Shown here one piece after another: positions 7,128-16,215 of a DNA stretch of 38,542 bases. The stretch comes from Amycolatopsis sacchari (GTDB lineage Bacteria; Actinomycetota; Actinomycetes; Mycobacteriales; Pseudonocardiaceae), in NCBI RefSeq assembly GCF_900114035.1, contig NZ_FORP01000040.1, positions 1 through 38,542 on the forward strand, read 5' to 3'. A program made the translations under genes and the position numbers. Every line of letters begins with the position of its first letter. Positions within the stretch are counted from its first letter, which is position 1. A model generated the notes under the pieces. It ran no database searches. It was not told the DNA's origin and saw only the letters and a program-made list of their open reading frames with translations.

Positions 7128-8108
7128 GTGACCGAAAAGAAGATCATCGCAGTGGTGGGAGCTACGGGCGCTCAGGGTGGCGGGCTGGTGCGCGCCCTTC
7201 TGGACGACTGGAACGGACCGTTCGCGGTGCGGGCGCTGACGCGTAACCCCGGCTCGGTGAAAGCGAAGGAGTTCGCCGCGCGCGGCGCCGAGGTCGTTCA
7301 GGCGGATCTCGACGACGAGACGAGCCTGCGGGCGGCCTTCGACGGTGCCTATGGCGCGTTCGTCGTCACCAACTTCCGCGAGGAACTGACCGAGGAACAG
7401 GAAGCGCTTCGCAGTCGCGCGCGGATGGAGCGGGACCAAGCGGAGAACGCGGCACGCGCCGCCGAGGCCGCCGGGCTCAAGCACGTCGTGTGGTCGACTT
7501 TGGAAGACACCCGTCCGCATTTCAAGTTCCTCGGCAGCGATGTTCCGACCCTCGGCGACGGGTACAAGGTGCCGCACCTCGACGCCAAGAACGAGGCGAA
7601 TGCGTCCTTCGTCTCCCACGGAGTGCCGACGACGTTCCTGGAAACCTCGTTCTTCTACGAGATGTTCATCTACGCGGGCCTGAGCCCTCGCCGCGATCCG
7701 GACGGCCGAGCCACGTTGACCATCCCGATGGGAGACAGCACGATGGCGCTCGTGGCTGCCGAAGACATCGGCCGCACCGCTCTGGGGATCTTCCGCGCCG
7801 GCGGCCGGTTCATCGGACGCACCGTGGGGCTGGCGGGCACCCACGCCACCGGCGAGCAGATGGCCGAGCTCTTCGCCAAGGTGCTCGGCGAACCGGTCGT
7901 CTATCGACCGCTGACCCACGACGAGCTGCGCAACGCGGGATTCCCGGAGGCCCGAGAACTCGGGAACATGTTCCAGTTCTTCACCGAGGCCGCCGATTCC
8001 TACGTCGGCAACAGAAGTCTCGACGTCGTCCGGGCGCTGAACCCGCGGCTGCGCACGCTCGAGGACTGGCTGGTCGAGCACCGCGAACTGCTGAAGTCCG
8101 CTCTCTGA
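7128..8108 (+). CDS. NmrA/HSCARG-family NAD(P)-binding protein
   Basis: 326 residues with GATGAQGGG (about residues 11-19) as nucleotide-binding loop, DLDDETSLRAAFDGAYGAFVVTN as the family's second conserved segment, and the C-terminal region typical of HSCARG-like proteins (VVYRPLTHDELR). The start is GTG 7128, with AAGGA about 8 bp upstream; there is no ATG nearby that fits. It lies 48 bp after the 6444 gene and 13 bp before the SDR gene, indicating one operon under the HxlR-linked promoter. Confidence 0.86.
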   Translation: MTEKKIIAVVGATGAQGGGLVRALLDDWNGPFAVRALTRNPGSVKAKEFAARGAEVVQADLDDETSLRAAFDGAYGAFVVTNFREELTEEQEALRSRARMERDQAENAARAAEAAGLKHVVWSTLEDTRPHFKFLGSDVPTLGDGYKVPHLDAKNEANASFVSHGVPTTFLETSFFYEMFIYAGLSPRRDPDGRATLTIPMGDSTMALVAAEDIGRTALGIFRAGGRFIGRTVGLAGTHATGEQMAELFAKVLGEPVVYRPLTHDELRNAGFPEARELGNMFQFFTEAADSYVGNRSLDVVRALNPRLRTLEDWLVEHRELLKSAL

Positions 8109-8121
8109 CCGGGGAGAACCC

Positions 8122-8832
8122 GTGGCCGTCGCCCTCATCACCGGAAGCGCGCGCGGCATCGGCCGTGCCATAGCACGAAAACTCGCCGTCGACGGCTTCG
8201 ACGTCGTGGTGAACCATCGATCCAACGCCGAAGCCGCCCGAGAGGTCGTCCTGGAGGTCGAATCGGCGGGGCGGAAAGCAATCGCGGTCCAAGCGGACAT
8301 CGGGGCTCCAGAGGGTCTGCGGGACCTTTTCAGAGCAACGGAAGAACACTTCGGGCGGCTCGACGTCTTCGTCGGCAACGCGGCCGCTACCGCGCTCGCC
8401 CCCATCGCCGAGATGTCGGATGCGGACTTCGACCTGCTTTGGAGGACGAACGCCAGGGCCACCTTCATCGGCCTTCGCGAGTCCGCCCGCCGGATGCGCG
8501 ACGGAGGCAGGATCGTCATCATCTCCAGCGGATCGGTGGTAGCCCTGAATCCCGGCTCGGGCCCCTATTCCGCCACCAAGGCCGCAGGGGACGCCCTCGT
8601 GCGGATGGCAGCCAGAGAGCTCGGACCCCGCGGTATCACCGTCAACAGTGTGTTGCCGGGTCCGACCAGGACCGACATGCTGACTGTCGATCCCGGCCTG
8701 ATCGCCGCACAGACCCCGTTGGGCCGCATCGGTGAGCCGGGGGACATCGCGGACGTCGTGAGCTTTCTCGTGTCACCTGCCGGATCGTGGGTCACCGGCC
8801 AGACGTTGGGGGTGGGCGGAGGGCTGTTCTGA
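8122..8832 (+). CDS. Classical SDR oxidoreductase
   Basis: 236 residues, classical short-chain dehydrogenase/reductase: TGSARGIG cofactor loop at residues 7-14, GNAAA in place of NNAG, ISSGS carrying the catalytic Ser, and YSATK as the YxxxK pair, with a C-terminal GVGGGLF. GTG start at 8122 after GGGGAG. NADP or NAD preference cannot be fixed from this. Last gene of the HxlR-linked run; only 3 bp from a degenerate nuclease-fold pseudogene. Confidence 0.9.
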   Translation: MAVALITGSARGIGRAIARKLAVDGFDVVVNHRSNAEAAREVVLEVESAGRKAIAVQADIGAPEGLRDLFRATEEHFGRLDVFVGNAAATALAPIAEMSDADFDLLWRTNARATFIGLRESARRMRDGGRIVIISSGSVVALNPGSGPYSATKAAGDALVRMAARELGPRGITVNSVLPGPTRTDMLTVDPGLIAAQTPLGRIGEPGDIADVVSFLVSPAGSWVTGQTLGVGGGLF

Positions 8833-8835
8833 GCG

Positions 8836-9530
8836 ATGCGGTCAGTCCGGGCCGCCCCGCGCCGCGCGACAAGTCCTCGTCCTGCGGCTTTCACCATCGC
8901 GACCTGGAATTTGGAGAACCTGTTCCTCCCCGGCGGAGACGGCCCGAAAGACCAGCCGTCCTACGACGCCACACCATCACCGAGATGGCATCGGCCGTCC
9001 TGGCCGTGCAGGAACTCGGCGACCCCGAGGCTCTCGACGATCTCGCCAGCCGGGTCGGCGGCACGTGGCACCGAGCCGTGTCCGGCGCCTACGCGTTGTA
9101 CCGCCGCGCCGCCGAGGCCACCGCCGTGCGAGAACTCGCGACGGCCCACCTCCGCGCCCAGCCCGACGCCCGACTCATCGTGCTTGGCGACCTCAACGAC
9201 GAGCCCACGGCCGCCACGACCCAGATCCTGAGCGGGCCGCCCGGTTCCGAGATCGGCACCGGCGGTTTCGACCACCCCGACCAGGGCGATGCGTGGCGTC
9301 TCTGGAACCTCGCGCCATTCATCCCTGGCGACCAGCGGTACTCCCGGATCTACCGCGGCCGCAAGGAACTCATCGACCACATCCTCGTCAGCCACCAACT
9401 GGTCAAGCCCCTGCCCACCGTCCGCACCATCAACCAGGCCCTGCCATCGGTCACCGACGACCCCCACCAGCACACGGGCGAATCCGGTTCGGACCACAGT
9501 CCGGTCGCCGCGACGTTCGACCTGCCATAG
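8836..9530 (+). pseudogene. Endonuclease/exonuclease/phosphatase-fold gene, deleted and frameshifted
   Basis: Two frames carry an EEP-family protein. The first encodes FTIATWNLENLFLPGG (metal-binding Asn/Glu region) up to about 8970. The second continues with VLAVQELGDPEALDDLA and ends with VLGDLNDEP, YSRIYRGRKELIDHILVS and GSDHSPVAATFDLP, the family's C-terminal active-site boxes. From memory of the family, about 120-160 residues are missing between GTWHRAVSG and AYALYRRAAEA, so the central catalytic His region is gone. Two independent lesions make this a clear pseudogene. Confidence 0.85.
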
Positions 9531-9707
9531 GTATCGGCCTCAGACCCCGCGAGCCACACTTCTTCGTCCTTTCCCGGTTCTGGACCTTGCCGCATCAGCC
9601 AAGCCGGGGGCGTTTCTTCACCACTCACCGCTGGACGGTATCGACCTTCGGAACAACGGGTCTTGGCCGGGCTGCTGACCCAGCTCGCCTGACGCGCCAC
9701 GGCGTAC

Positions 9708-9735
9708 GCCGGGCGGGTACGAAGACCCGCCCGGC
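9708..9735 (-). terminator. Hairpin between convergent genes
   Basis: GCCGGGCGGGT (9708-9718) and ACCCGCCCGGC (9725-9735) form a perfect 11-bp stem with loop ACGAAG. It lies 6 bp past the stop of the minus-strand phosphoesterase and downstream of the plus-strand pseudogene. There is no T-run, so a terminator role rests on position and stem strength. Confidence 0.6.
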
Positions 9736-9741
9736 CCCGCG

Positions 9742-11664
9742 TCACTTCGTCAGGAACTCTTCCAGGCGCAGCGCCCGGTTGACGATCCGGACGTCACCGA
9801 TCCAGCCGTGGAACACGTTGTCGATCGCGCCGCCGTACTCGTGGCCGCCGAGCAGCCACGTCAGCCCGAGCGAGGTGATGCCGATCGAATCGGTCGACGG
9901 GTTGTCGGCGACCAGCGCGCTTTCCACGTACAGCTTGGTGTGGTGCCCGTCGTTGACGACCGCGATGTGCCACCACTGGTCCTCGGCCAAGCCGTGGCTC
10001 CAGTTCGTGGTCGGGTAGGTCTGGTTGAGCGGGTAGCAGTTGAACTGCACCTCGCGGCCGTTGTTCGTGGTCATGAGCTGGGCCACCGGCTCCTTCGGGT
10101 CGGTGTTCTTGCCGTACTTGCCGGCGTTGCCGGCCTCGCCCCAGCGCGACAGGACCGGCATGTTCCCGTTGTTGCCCGAGTCCCAATCGCGCGGGATCTT
10201 CACGAACGCCTCGATGGTGTAGCCGCTCTTGAACGTCTCGGTGTTCAGCGGCGCGCGCGAAGCGGTCGTGAGGTACGCGCCGTGCAGTGGGTTCTTGCCA
10301 CCCACGAAGCGCAAGCTCGCGTGGCCGGGCTGGTCGGGGTGGTGGTCGGCGGACCAGGTGAGCGCGTCGGCGGCGGAACCGGGCACCGACAGCAGCGTGA
10401 GGTCGTTGCCGTGGCCCGAAAGGTCACGCACTCGCTGGCTCGCGGTGAACGGGCTGCCGTCCTTGCCGCCGCCGTCGAAGCGCCAGTACGCGAGCGTGCC
10501 CGGCACGAGGACCTTGCTCGCCGGCCGCGCCGGGCGCACCGGGACGGGGATGAAGCCGGCGAAGCGTTTCTCGAAGTCGACCGGCACCGCGAACCGGTCG
10601 ACGGAGGTCGTCAGGCGCGCTTCGAGCACCTCCAGGCGATTGCGCTCGGCCGGGTCCTTCTCCAGGATCCACGGCGAGATCGTCTCGACGTCGATGGTGT
10701 TGCGGTCGAGGTCGAAGTGGTACAGGCGCAGCATGCCGCCGCCGCTCATGTAGCGGTTCTGGTAGTTCGTGATGTGCAGGTGGACGTCGTTGCCCGCGGA
10801 GTTCTTCTTGGTCGTGCGTCCCGAGGGCCAGTAGTGGCCGTTGAGCGTCAGGAAGATCTGGTCGTTGTCCTTGATCAGCTCGTCCCACACGGTCTGCCCG
10901 TAGTCGCTGAGCACGGCATTGTTCTCGGGGTCGCCGGACTCGTACGGGTAGACCTCGTCACCGTAGGTCGGTGCGACGATCTCGTGGCAGGTGAGGATCA
11001 CCGGCATGTTCCTGTGGGCCTTGATGACCTGGTTCGCCCACGCGAAGCCCGCTGCCGAGGTGCGCCAGTCCAGTGCGAGCAGCAGCCACTCGCGGCCGGC
11101 CGCCCGGAAGACGTGCGCGGTGTTGTAGCCGCTCGCGTCGGAGCCCAGGAACGACTTCTGCCGCTTGAACCGCTGCGGGCCCATCGTCTGCAGGTACGGC
11201 GTGGTGCCGCGCGTGTCGTCGCCGGACACGTCGTGGTTGCCCGCCAGCACGCTGTAGGCCACGTTCGCGTTGTCGACGACCTTGAACGCCTTGTCGACCG
11301 CTTGGAACGACGTCGCGTCGCCGTCCTGCGTGAGGTCACCGAGGTGGGCCATGAACACGATGTTGTTGTTCGGCGTGCCGCTGTTCGCGATGACGTACCG
11401 GAACGACGCTTCCTGCGGTTCCGGGTTGATGCTGTTCTGGCTGCCCCAGTACAGGTACTGCGTGTCCGGCATCACGGCGAGCGTGAACTGTTTGCTCTCG
11501 GTGTCGGGATTCCACCGGCCCGAGGGTCTGGCGTCCTCGTTCGCTTCGGCAGGCGCGACGGCCCCCAGCGTGCTCAGCGCGGTCGCCCCGACACCGGCGA
11601 GCCCCGCGTTGCGCAGGAACGACCGCCGGTTCGGCCCGAGTTTTTCAGGCATGCTCCACCCCAT
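9742..11664 (-). CDS. Tat-exported metallophosphoesterase with C-terminal LamG domain
   Basis: 640 residues. A Tat signal is present: RRSFLRNAGLAGVGATALST with the twin Arg near residues 13-14. The calcineurin-like phosphoesterase boxes follow: MPDTQ, GDLTQDGD, GNHDVSGDD and a final GHYWPSG. After about residue 410 comes a concanavalin/LamG-like domain (YWRFDGG, GYTIEAFVKIP, WWHIAVVNDG, GWIGDVRIVNRAL). The product should act outside the membrane on a phosphoester, perhaps bound to polysaccharide. ATG 11664 follows GGAAG; an internal ATG at 11652 is an alternative. Confidence 0.9.
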   Translation of the reverse strand: MGWSMPEKLGPNRRSFLRNAGLAGVGATALSTLGAVAPAEANEDARPSGRWNPDTESKQFTLAVMPDTQYLYWGSQNSINPEPQEASFRYVIANSGTPNNNIVFMAHLGDLTQDGDATSFQAVDKAFKVVDNANVAYSVLAGNHDVSGDDTRGTTPYLQTMGPQRFKRQKSFLGSDASGYNTAHVFRAAGREWLLLALDWRTSAAGFAWANQVIKAHRNMPVILTCHEIVAPTYGDEVYPYESGDPENNAVLSDYGQTVWDELIKDNDQIFLTLNGHYWPSGRTTKKNSAGNDVHLHITNYQNRYMSGGGMLRLYHFDLDRNTIDVETISPWILEKDPAERNRLEVLEARLTTSVDRFAVPVDFEKRFAGFIPVPVRPARPASKVLVPGTLAYWRFDGGGKDGSPFTASQRVRDLSGHGNDLTLLSVPGSAADALTWSADHHPDQPGHASLRFVGGKNPLHGAYLTTASRAPLNTETFKSGYTIEAFVKIPRDWDSGNNGNMPVLSRWGEAGNAGKYGKNTDPKEPVAQLMTTNNGREVQFNCYPLNQTYPTTNWSHGLAEDQWWHIAVVNDGHHTKLYVESALVADNPSTDSIGITSLGLTWLLGGHEYGGAIDNVFHGWIGDVRIVNRALRLEEFLTK

Positions 11665-11956
11665 CCAGGTTTCTTCCGGGAAGATCACCCCGACGCTAGG
11701 CACGCTCCCTTGAGCCACGGCAAACGCGAGATGACCGGCGGTGAGCCACTGCCTTACCGGCACCGGCGGAAGTTCGGCGAATCGGTAGAAACGCCTTTTT
11801 GTGCGGCACGATTCCCGCCGGCGCGAGTCGACGTCGTCGCGCGCATCCCGCACGGCGGCCCGCTCACACCCGAAGACGACTACGCCACACCCCAGGGTGC
11901 CGGCCAGTGAGTGCGCCAGGGACTCCCACGGGGGCGCAACGCCCGCGGCGGGGAGA

Positions 11957-12010
11957 GGGTGAGGCGGTACCGCCGGCGAGCGGAAATCGTCGCGGACTTC
12001 CGCCTCACCC
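11957..12010. repeat. 11-bp-arm inverted repeat in the 11665-12080 gap
   Basis: GGGTGAGGCGG (11957-11967) and CCGCCTCACCC (12000-12010) are perfect arms with a 32-nt loop, 71 bp before the epoxide hydrolase start. It may be a leader hairpin or an operator. The rest of the 416-bp gap between the divergent genes shows no convincing gene, only a short open stretch ending at 11910 that I could not assign. Confidence 0.5.
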
Positions 12011-12080
12011 GGGTCGCCGCGGTACGTCCCGCTCTGTCCGACGCGCGACCGGGCGCGTACCCGACCCGAGGAGACCCCCG

Positions 12081-13280
12081 ATGTCCGCCACGACCGGCCC
12101 CCGTGCCGACACCTCCGCGGTCCAGCCGTTCTCCGTCCCGGTCGCCGCCGACGCGGAACTGGAGGCGTTGCGCACCCGCATCACGACCACCCGGTGGCCC
12201 GACGCGGAGCTCGTCCCCGACTTCTCGCAGGGCGTGCAGCTGGCGGTGATGCAGGAACTGGCCCGCTACTGGGCGGCGGACTACGACCTGCGCAGGTGCG
12301 AGACGCGGCTGGGTGCCCTGCCCAACTTCGTCACCGAGATCGACGGGCTCGACATCCACTTCATCCACGTCCGCTCGCCGCACGAGAACGCGTTGCCGAT
12401 CATCGTGACGCACGGGTGGCCGGGTTCCGTCATCGAGCTGCTGAAGATCATCGACCCGCTGGTCGACCCCACCGCGCACGGCGGGACCGCGGCGGACGCG
12501 TTCGACGTCGTCATCCCCTCGATCCCGGGATACGGGTACTCCGGCAAACCGCGGGAACCCGGCTGGGGCCCCGAGCGGATCGCCCGCGCCTGGGACGTCC
12601 TGATGCACCGCCTCGGCTACCCGCGGTACGTCGCGCAGGGCGGTGACTGGGGCGCGATCATCACCGACCTGATGGGGGTGCAGGCGCCTCCGGGACTGCT
12701 CGGCATCCACACCAACATGGCCGGCGCGGTCCCCGCGGACGTCTGGACCTACCTGGCACGGGACGTGCTGGGGGCGGCCGGGCCGCCGCCGACCGGGTTG
12801 TCCGAGGAGGAGAACCGCACCTTCGAGCAGCTGAAGTTCTTCTTCGAGGACGGGGTCGGGTACGGGGTGCAGATGGGGACGCGGCCGCAGACGATGTACG
12901 GCCTGGCCGATTCGCCCGTCGCCCTGGCGGCGTGGATGCTCAACCACGACGCGTCCAGCTACCGGGACATCGCCGAGGCCTTCGCCGGGCGCCCCGTCGG
13001 CGGCCTGACCCGCGACGAGGTCCTGGACAACATCACCTTCACCTGGCTGACGAACACGGGGCTGTCGGCCGGCTTCTTCGACGTCAAGGGCGTGTCCGTG
13101 CCGGCCGCCGTGAGTGTCTTCCCGAACGAGATCTACCGGGTTCCGCGCAGCTGGGCCGACCGGGCCTATCCCAAGCTCGTCTACTACAACGAGGTCGACC
13201 GGGGCAACCACTTCGCCGCCTGGCAGGAACCGGCGCTGTTCGCCACCGAGGTGCGTGCCGGGTTCCGGGCACTGCGGTAA
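12081..13280 (+). CDS. Epoxide hydrolase (microsomal-type, EHN domain)
   Basis: 399 residues. N-terminal EHN domain (LEALRTRITTTRWPD; LARYWAADYDLRRCE) precedes an alpha/beta hydrolase core with the oxyanion motif HGWPG (111-115), nucleophile Asp189 in GGDWGA, and the catalytic His in RGNHFAAWQEP near the C-terminus. Tyr residues of the lid are in IPGYGYSG and further on. Such enzymes open epoxides to diols through an ester intermediate, in the cytoplasm. GAGGAG precedes the ATG. It stands alone, with an EthR-like regulator gene convergent behind it. Confidence 0.92.
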   Translation: MSATTGPRADTSAVQPFSVPVAADAELEALRTRITTTRWPDAELVPDFSQGVQLAVMQELARYWAADYDLRRCETRLGALPNFVTEIDGLDIHFIHVRSPHENALPIIVTHGWPGSVIELLKIIDPLVDPTAHGGTAADAFDVVIPSIPGYGYSGKPREPGWGPERIARAWDVLMHRLGYPRYVAQGGDWGAIITDLMGVQAPPGLLGIHTNMAGAVPADVWTYLARDVLGAAGPPPTGLSEEENRTFEQLKFFFEDGVGYGVQMGTRPQTMYGLADSPVALAAWMLNHDASSYRDIAEAFAGRPVGGLTRDEVLDNITFTWLTNTGLSAGFFDVKGVSVPAAVSVFPNEIYRVPRSWADRAYPKLVYYNEVDRGNHFAAWQEPALFATEVRAGFRALR

Positions 13281-13299
13281 CCGGGGTGGCGCGCGCCGG

Positions 13300-13818
13300 T
13301 CAGGCCTCGATGCCCGCCACCCGCGACCACACCACCCGGCAGGTCTCCGCCGCCTGGTCGAGCGCCTCGGGAGAAATCGCCGACGCCCGGTAGAACGTGC
13401 GCTCGATCATCCAGCACACGGCGTGCGCGAGGGCGCGTGCGCCGTCAGGTCCGTCGTGCGACGCGACGCCGGCGCGCACCAGGATCGCCGTGATGGCGTC
13501 GATGAAGATCTCCGCGGTCTCCGTCCACAATGTCCCGATCTCGGGGATGTTCGAGGACTGGTCGAGGGCGACGCGCATGATCAGGCCGTGCTCGCGCCAG
13601 CGGTCGCGGGTGCGCGCCACGGCTGTCGCGATCGCGTCCCGGGGAGCCGCGGGGTCGTCGGCCGCCGCGCGCGACTTCTCGCGCAGCGCCTCCACGGTCC
13701 TGGCGAAGAGGGCGACGAGCGCCTCCTGCTTGGAGCTGAAGTAGAAGTACATCGACGCGCGGGAGAACCCGGCGCGCTCGGCGATGTCGCTTGTCGTGAG
13801 CGCGTCGAAACTCTTCAC
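13300..13818 (-). CDS. EthR-like TetR-family repressor, start uncertain
   Basis: The HTH is typical: LTTSDIAERAGFSRASMYFYFSSKQEALVALF. The FYFxSK turn and the C-terminal region resemble EthR-type repressors. GTG 13818 is the first standard start, but family homology continues upstream (PPSKGDLRELKILEVLEELL) for about 25 residues with no ATG, GTG or TTG before a stop; a CTG at 13863 is in frame. In relatives I would expect an ATG overlapping the stop of the SDR gene; here that place reads ACTGA. Either an unusual start is used or the start codon has been lost. It follows the SDR gene directly and presumably regulates it. Confidence 0.75.
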   Translation of the reverse strand: MKSFDALTTSDIAERAGFSRASMYFYFSSKQEALVALFARTVEALREKSRAAADDPAAPRDAIATAVARTRDRWREHGLIMRVALDQSSNIPEIGTLWTETAEIFIDAITAILVRAGVASHDGPDGARALAHAVCWMIERTFYRASAISPEALDQAAETCRVVWSRVAGIEA

Positions 13819-13897
13819 GGCCAGCAGTTCCTCGAGTACTTCGAGGATCTTCAGCTCGCGCAGGTCCCCTTTGGACGGTGGCGCCGAACGCCGGCGG

Positions 13898-14755
13898 TCA
13901 GTTCGACGCGATCTGGTGCCCGTCCGGGAAGTCGGTGGACCGCGAAAGCTCTTCCCACGCCTCGATGTCCGCGGTCACCGCGGCGCGGCCTGCCGCCACG
14001 AGCCGCAACGCGTCCGAACCGAGCACGAGGTGCACCGGCGGCTTTTCCGCCTCGACCACCTTCAGCACGGCTTCGGCGGCCTTGGCCGGGTTGCCCAGCT
14101 GGTTACCGCTCGCGGCGAGCCGGGCCGCCCGGATCGGTTCGAACAGCTCGTCGTAGTCCGGGATCGACCGGTCGCTGCGGACCATCGACCGGCCCGCCCA
14201 GTCCGTCCGGAAGGAACCGGGCTCGATGATCGTCACCCGCACCCCGAACCCCGCGACCTCCTTGGCCACGGTCTCCATCATGCCCACCACCGCGTACTTG
14301 CTGCCGCAGTAGTACGCCAGCCCGGGCACGGTCATCAGCCCGCCCATCGAACTGACCGCGAAGATGTGCCCCGAACGCCGCTTCCGCATGCCCGGCAGCA
14401 CCGCGTGGACGGTGGCCGCCACCCCGAACACGTTGGCGTCGAACTGCGCGCGCAGCTCGCCCATCGGGGATTCCTCGAACACGCCCTCGTGCCCGTACCC
14501 CGCGTTCGCGATCAGCACGTCGACCGGGCCGACGGTGCGCTCGACCTCGTCCACCACGGCGAAGACGGCCTCGTCGTCGGTCACGTCGAGCTGCCGCGCG
14601 TGGGCGCGGCCGGGTGCGAGCGCCTCGAACCGCTCGAGGTCTCCGGTCTTGCGCACGGTGCCCACGACGGTGTGACCAGCTGCCAGCGCACCCTCCGCGA
14701 AGGCGCGGCCGAGGCCGCTGCTGGCACCGGTGATCAGGAAAGTTCGCTTGGTCAT
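13898..14755 (-). CDS. SDR-family oxidoreductase
   Basis: 285 residues, classical SDR: cofactor loop TGASSGLG (residues 9-16), NAG in IANAGYG, catalytic Ser in AVSSMGG and Tyr/Lys in YYCGSKYA. The C-terminal extension (VHLVLGSDALRLV) is typical of the large SDR group annotated as 'oxidoreductase' beside TetR genes in actinomycetes. Upstream of the EthR-like gene in the same direction, so both are likely one transcript starting in the 14756-14963 gap. Confidence 0.9.
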   Translation of the reverse strand: MTKRTFLITGASSGLGRAFAEGALAAGHTVVGTVRKTGDLERFEALAPGRAHARQLDVTDDEAVFAVVDEVERTVGPVDVLIANAGYGHEGVFEESPMGELRAQFDANVFGVAATVHAVLPGMRKRRSGHIFAVSSMGGLMTVPGLAYYCGSKYAVVGMMETVAKEVAGFGVRVTIIEPGSFRTDWAGRSMVRSDRSIPDYDELFEPIRAARLAASGNQLGNPAKAAEAVLKVVEAEKPPVHLVLGSDALRLVAAGRAAVTADIEAWEELSRSTDFPDGHQIASN

Positions 14756-14774
14756 GCCCCAGACTCTACACGAC

Positions 14775-14790
14775 GTCGAAAAAACTCGAC
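14775..14790. promoter_or_regulatory. Candidate TetR operator upstream of the SDR gene
   Basis: GTCGA (14775-14779) and TCGAC (14786-14790) are perfect arms separated by AAAAAC, 20 bp before the SDR start. The short inverted repeat fits a site for the EthR-like repressor encoded in the same transcript, but the arms are only 5 bp. The remaining 14791-14963 leader contains A/T-rich CAAA..TTTG repeats before the CoA-transferase gene. Confidence 0.4.
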
Positions 14791-14963
14791 ACTGTGTCAG
14801 ACCTCTCGTCCGCGCCAGCCCCCGGCCCGCCGCGCCGGCTTGAACAAATAGTCAAAGGTGCCCGCACAAAGTGTTGTTTGCCCTCCGCGGAAACACCTCC
14901 TTAATCTGATCGCACCCATTCGGGTTTCCTGCCGGAAGAACACCGACGAAGAAATGCGGGGAC

Positions 14964-16172
14964 ATGTTCCGAGAAAGCCTGCGCGGGATTCGCGTGCTCG
15001 ACTTCACCCACGTCGTGGCCGGGCCCGTCTGCACGATGACGCTGGCCGACCTCGGCGCGGACGTCGTGAAGGTCGAGCCGCCCGCCGGCGAGATCGGGCG
15101 CCGGGTGGGCCCACCGTGGCTCGGCGGCCAGAGCGTCATCTCCCTGAGCGTCAACCGGAACAAACGCAGTCTCGCCATCGACCTGAAAACGCCCGAGGGC
15201 AGGCGGATCGTGCGCCGGATGGTGTCGCGGGCGGACGTACTGGTCGAGAGTTTCCGGCCCGGGGTGATGCGCGGGCTCGGACTCGACCACGACACGCTCG
15301 CCGTCGCCAACCCCGCGCTCGTCTACTGCTCGATCTCGGCCTTCGGCCAGGAGAGCCCGGCCCGCGACCGGCCCGGGGTCGACGGGGTCATCCAGGCCGT
15401 CACCGGGCTGATGAGCACGCTGGGCCACCCGGGTTCCGGGCCGGCGAAGGTGCAGATCCCGGTGGCCGACATGGTGACCGGCTACCTCGCGTCGATCGCG
15501 GTCCTGGCGGCCCTGCGCGAGGTCCGCGACGGCAAACCCGGCCAGCACCTCGACGTCAGCCTGTACAACGCGACGATCATGCTGCAGCAGACCAGTTTCG
15601 CGTCGTTCCTGACCTCGGCCGCCGAACCGGAGCGGCTGGGCAGCGCCGCGCCCTACGCCGCGCCGAACGAGGCGCTGCCCACGGCCGACGGCTGGATCAT
15701 GGTCGCCGCGTACGACCCCAAGCGGTGGGCCGCGCTGTGCCGGGCACTGGAAGCCCCCCACCTGACGGCCGATCCCCGCTTCGCCACCAACGCCGACCGC
15801 GTCGCCCACCGGCCGGAGCTGCGGGCCGAGCTGAGCCGCCTGTTCGCCCGGCGCACGACGAGGTCGTGGCTGGAAATCCTTGCTTCCCAAGACATCCTGT
15901 GTGCCCCCGTGGCCGGGTACCGGGAGGTCGTCGAGTCCGAGGAGTACCGCGCGAGCGGGGTCGAAACGACGGCGGGACCGGTGCGGATGCCGGGCTTCGT
16001 GCTGGGACCGTCCCAGCCGGACGGTGCGCCGGACCGGCCCGCGCCGCTGCCGGGCCAGCACTCGGCGGCCGTCCTCGCCGAGTACGGGCTGTCCGGAGCC
16101 GAGATCGCCCGCCTTGCCGACCGGGGTGTGATCAGCGCCGGCCCGACGACGCGAACCGAGGTGATCGCGTGA
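14964..16172 (+). CDS. Class III CoA-transferase (CaiB/BaiF family)
   Basis: 402 residues. Start of the fold: LRGIRVLDFTHVVAGPVCTMTLADLGADVVKVEPP. Other hallmarks are NRNKRSLAIDLK and VESFRPGVMRGLGL, and the catalytic Asp at residue 169 (PVADMVTG), the same position as in formyl-CoA transferase. These enzymes move CoA between carboxylic acids through an Asp-linked anhydride. ATG 14964 follows GGGGA. First gene of a four-gene operon with crotonase, transporter and LysR regulator; the layout suggests uptake, CoA activation and transformation of one organic acid. Confidence 0.92.
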   Translation: MFRESLRGIRVLDFTHVVAGPVCTMTLADLGADVVKVEPPAGEIGRRVGPPWLGGQSVISLSVNRNKRSLAIDLKTPEGRRIVRRMVSRADVLVESFRPGVMRGLGLDHDTLAVANPALVYCSISAFGQESPARDRPGVDGVIQAVTGLMSTLGHPGSGPAKVQIPVADMVTGYLASIAVLAALREVRDGKPGQHLDVSLYNATIMLQQTSFASFLTSAAEPERLGSAAPYAAPNEALPTADGWIMVAAYDPKRWAALCRALEAPHLTADPRFATNADRVAHRPELRAELSRLFARRTTRSWLEILASQDILCAPVAGYREVVESEEYRASGVETTAGPVRMPGFVLGPSQPDGAPDRPAPLPGQHSAAVLAEYGLSGAEIARLADRGVISAGPTTRTEVIA

Positions 16173-16215
16173 ACGACCGCCGCCCCACCTTCGCCGACAA
16201 GGGAACGGACAGCCG

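Noticed and set aside
9808..11910. A 700-codon plus-strand open frame
   Set aside because: Antisense shadow of the Tat-exported phosphoesterase; no start signal and no recognisable motif.
14821..14963. Possible riboswitch or LysR box before the CoA-transferase gene
   Set aside because: Only weak A/T-rich inverted repeats; no conserved riboswitch core and no clear T-N11-A element.
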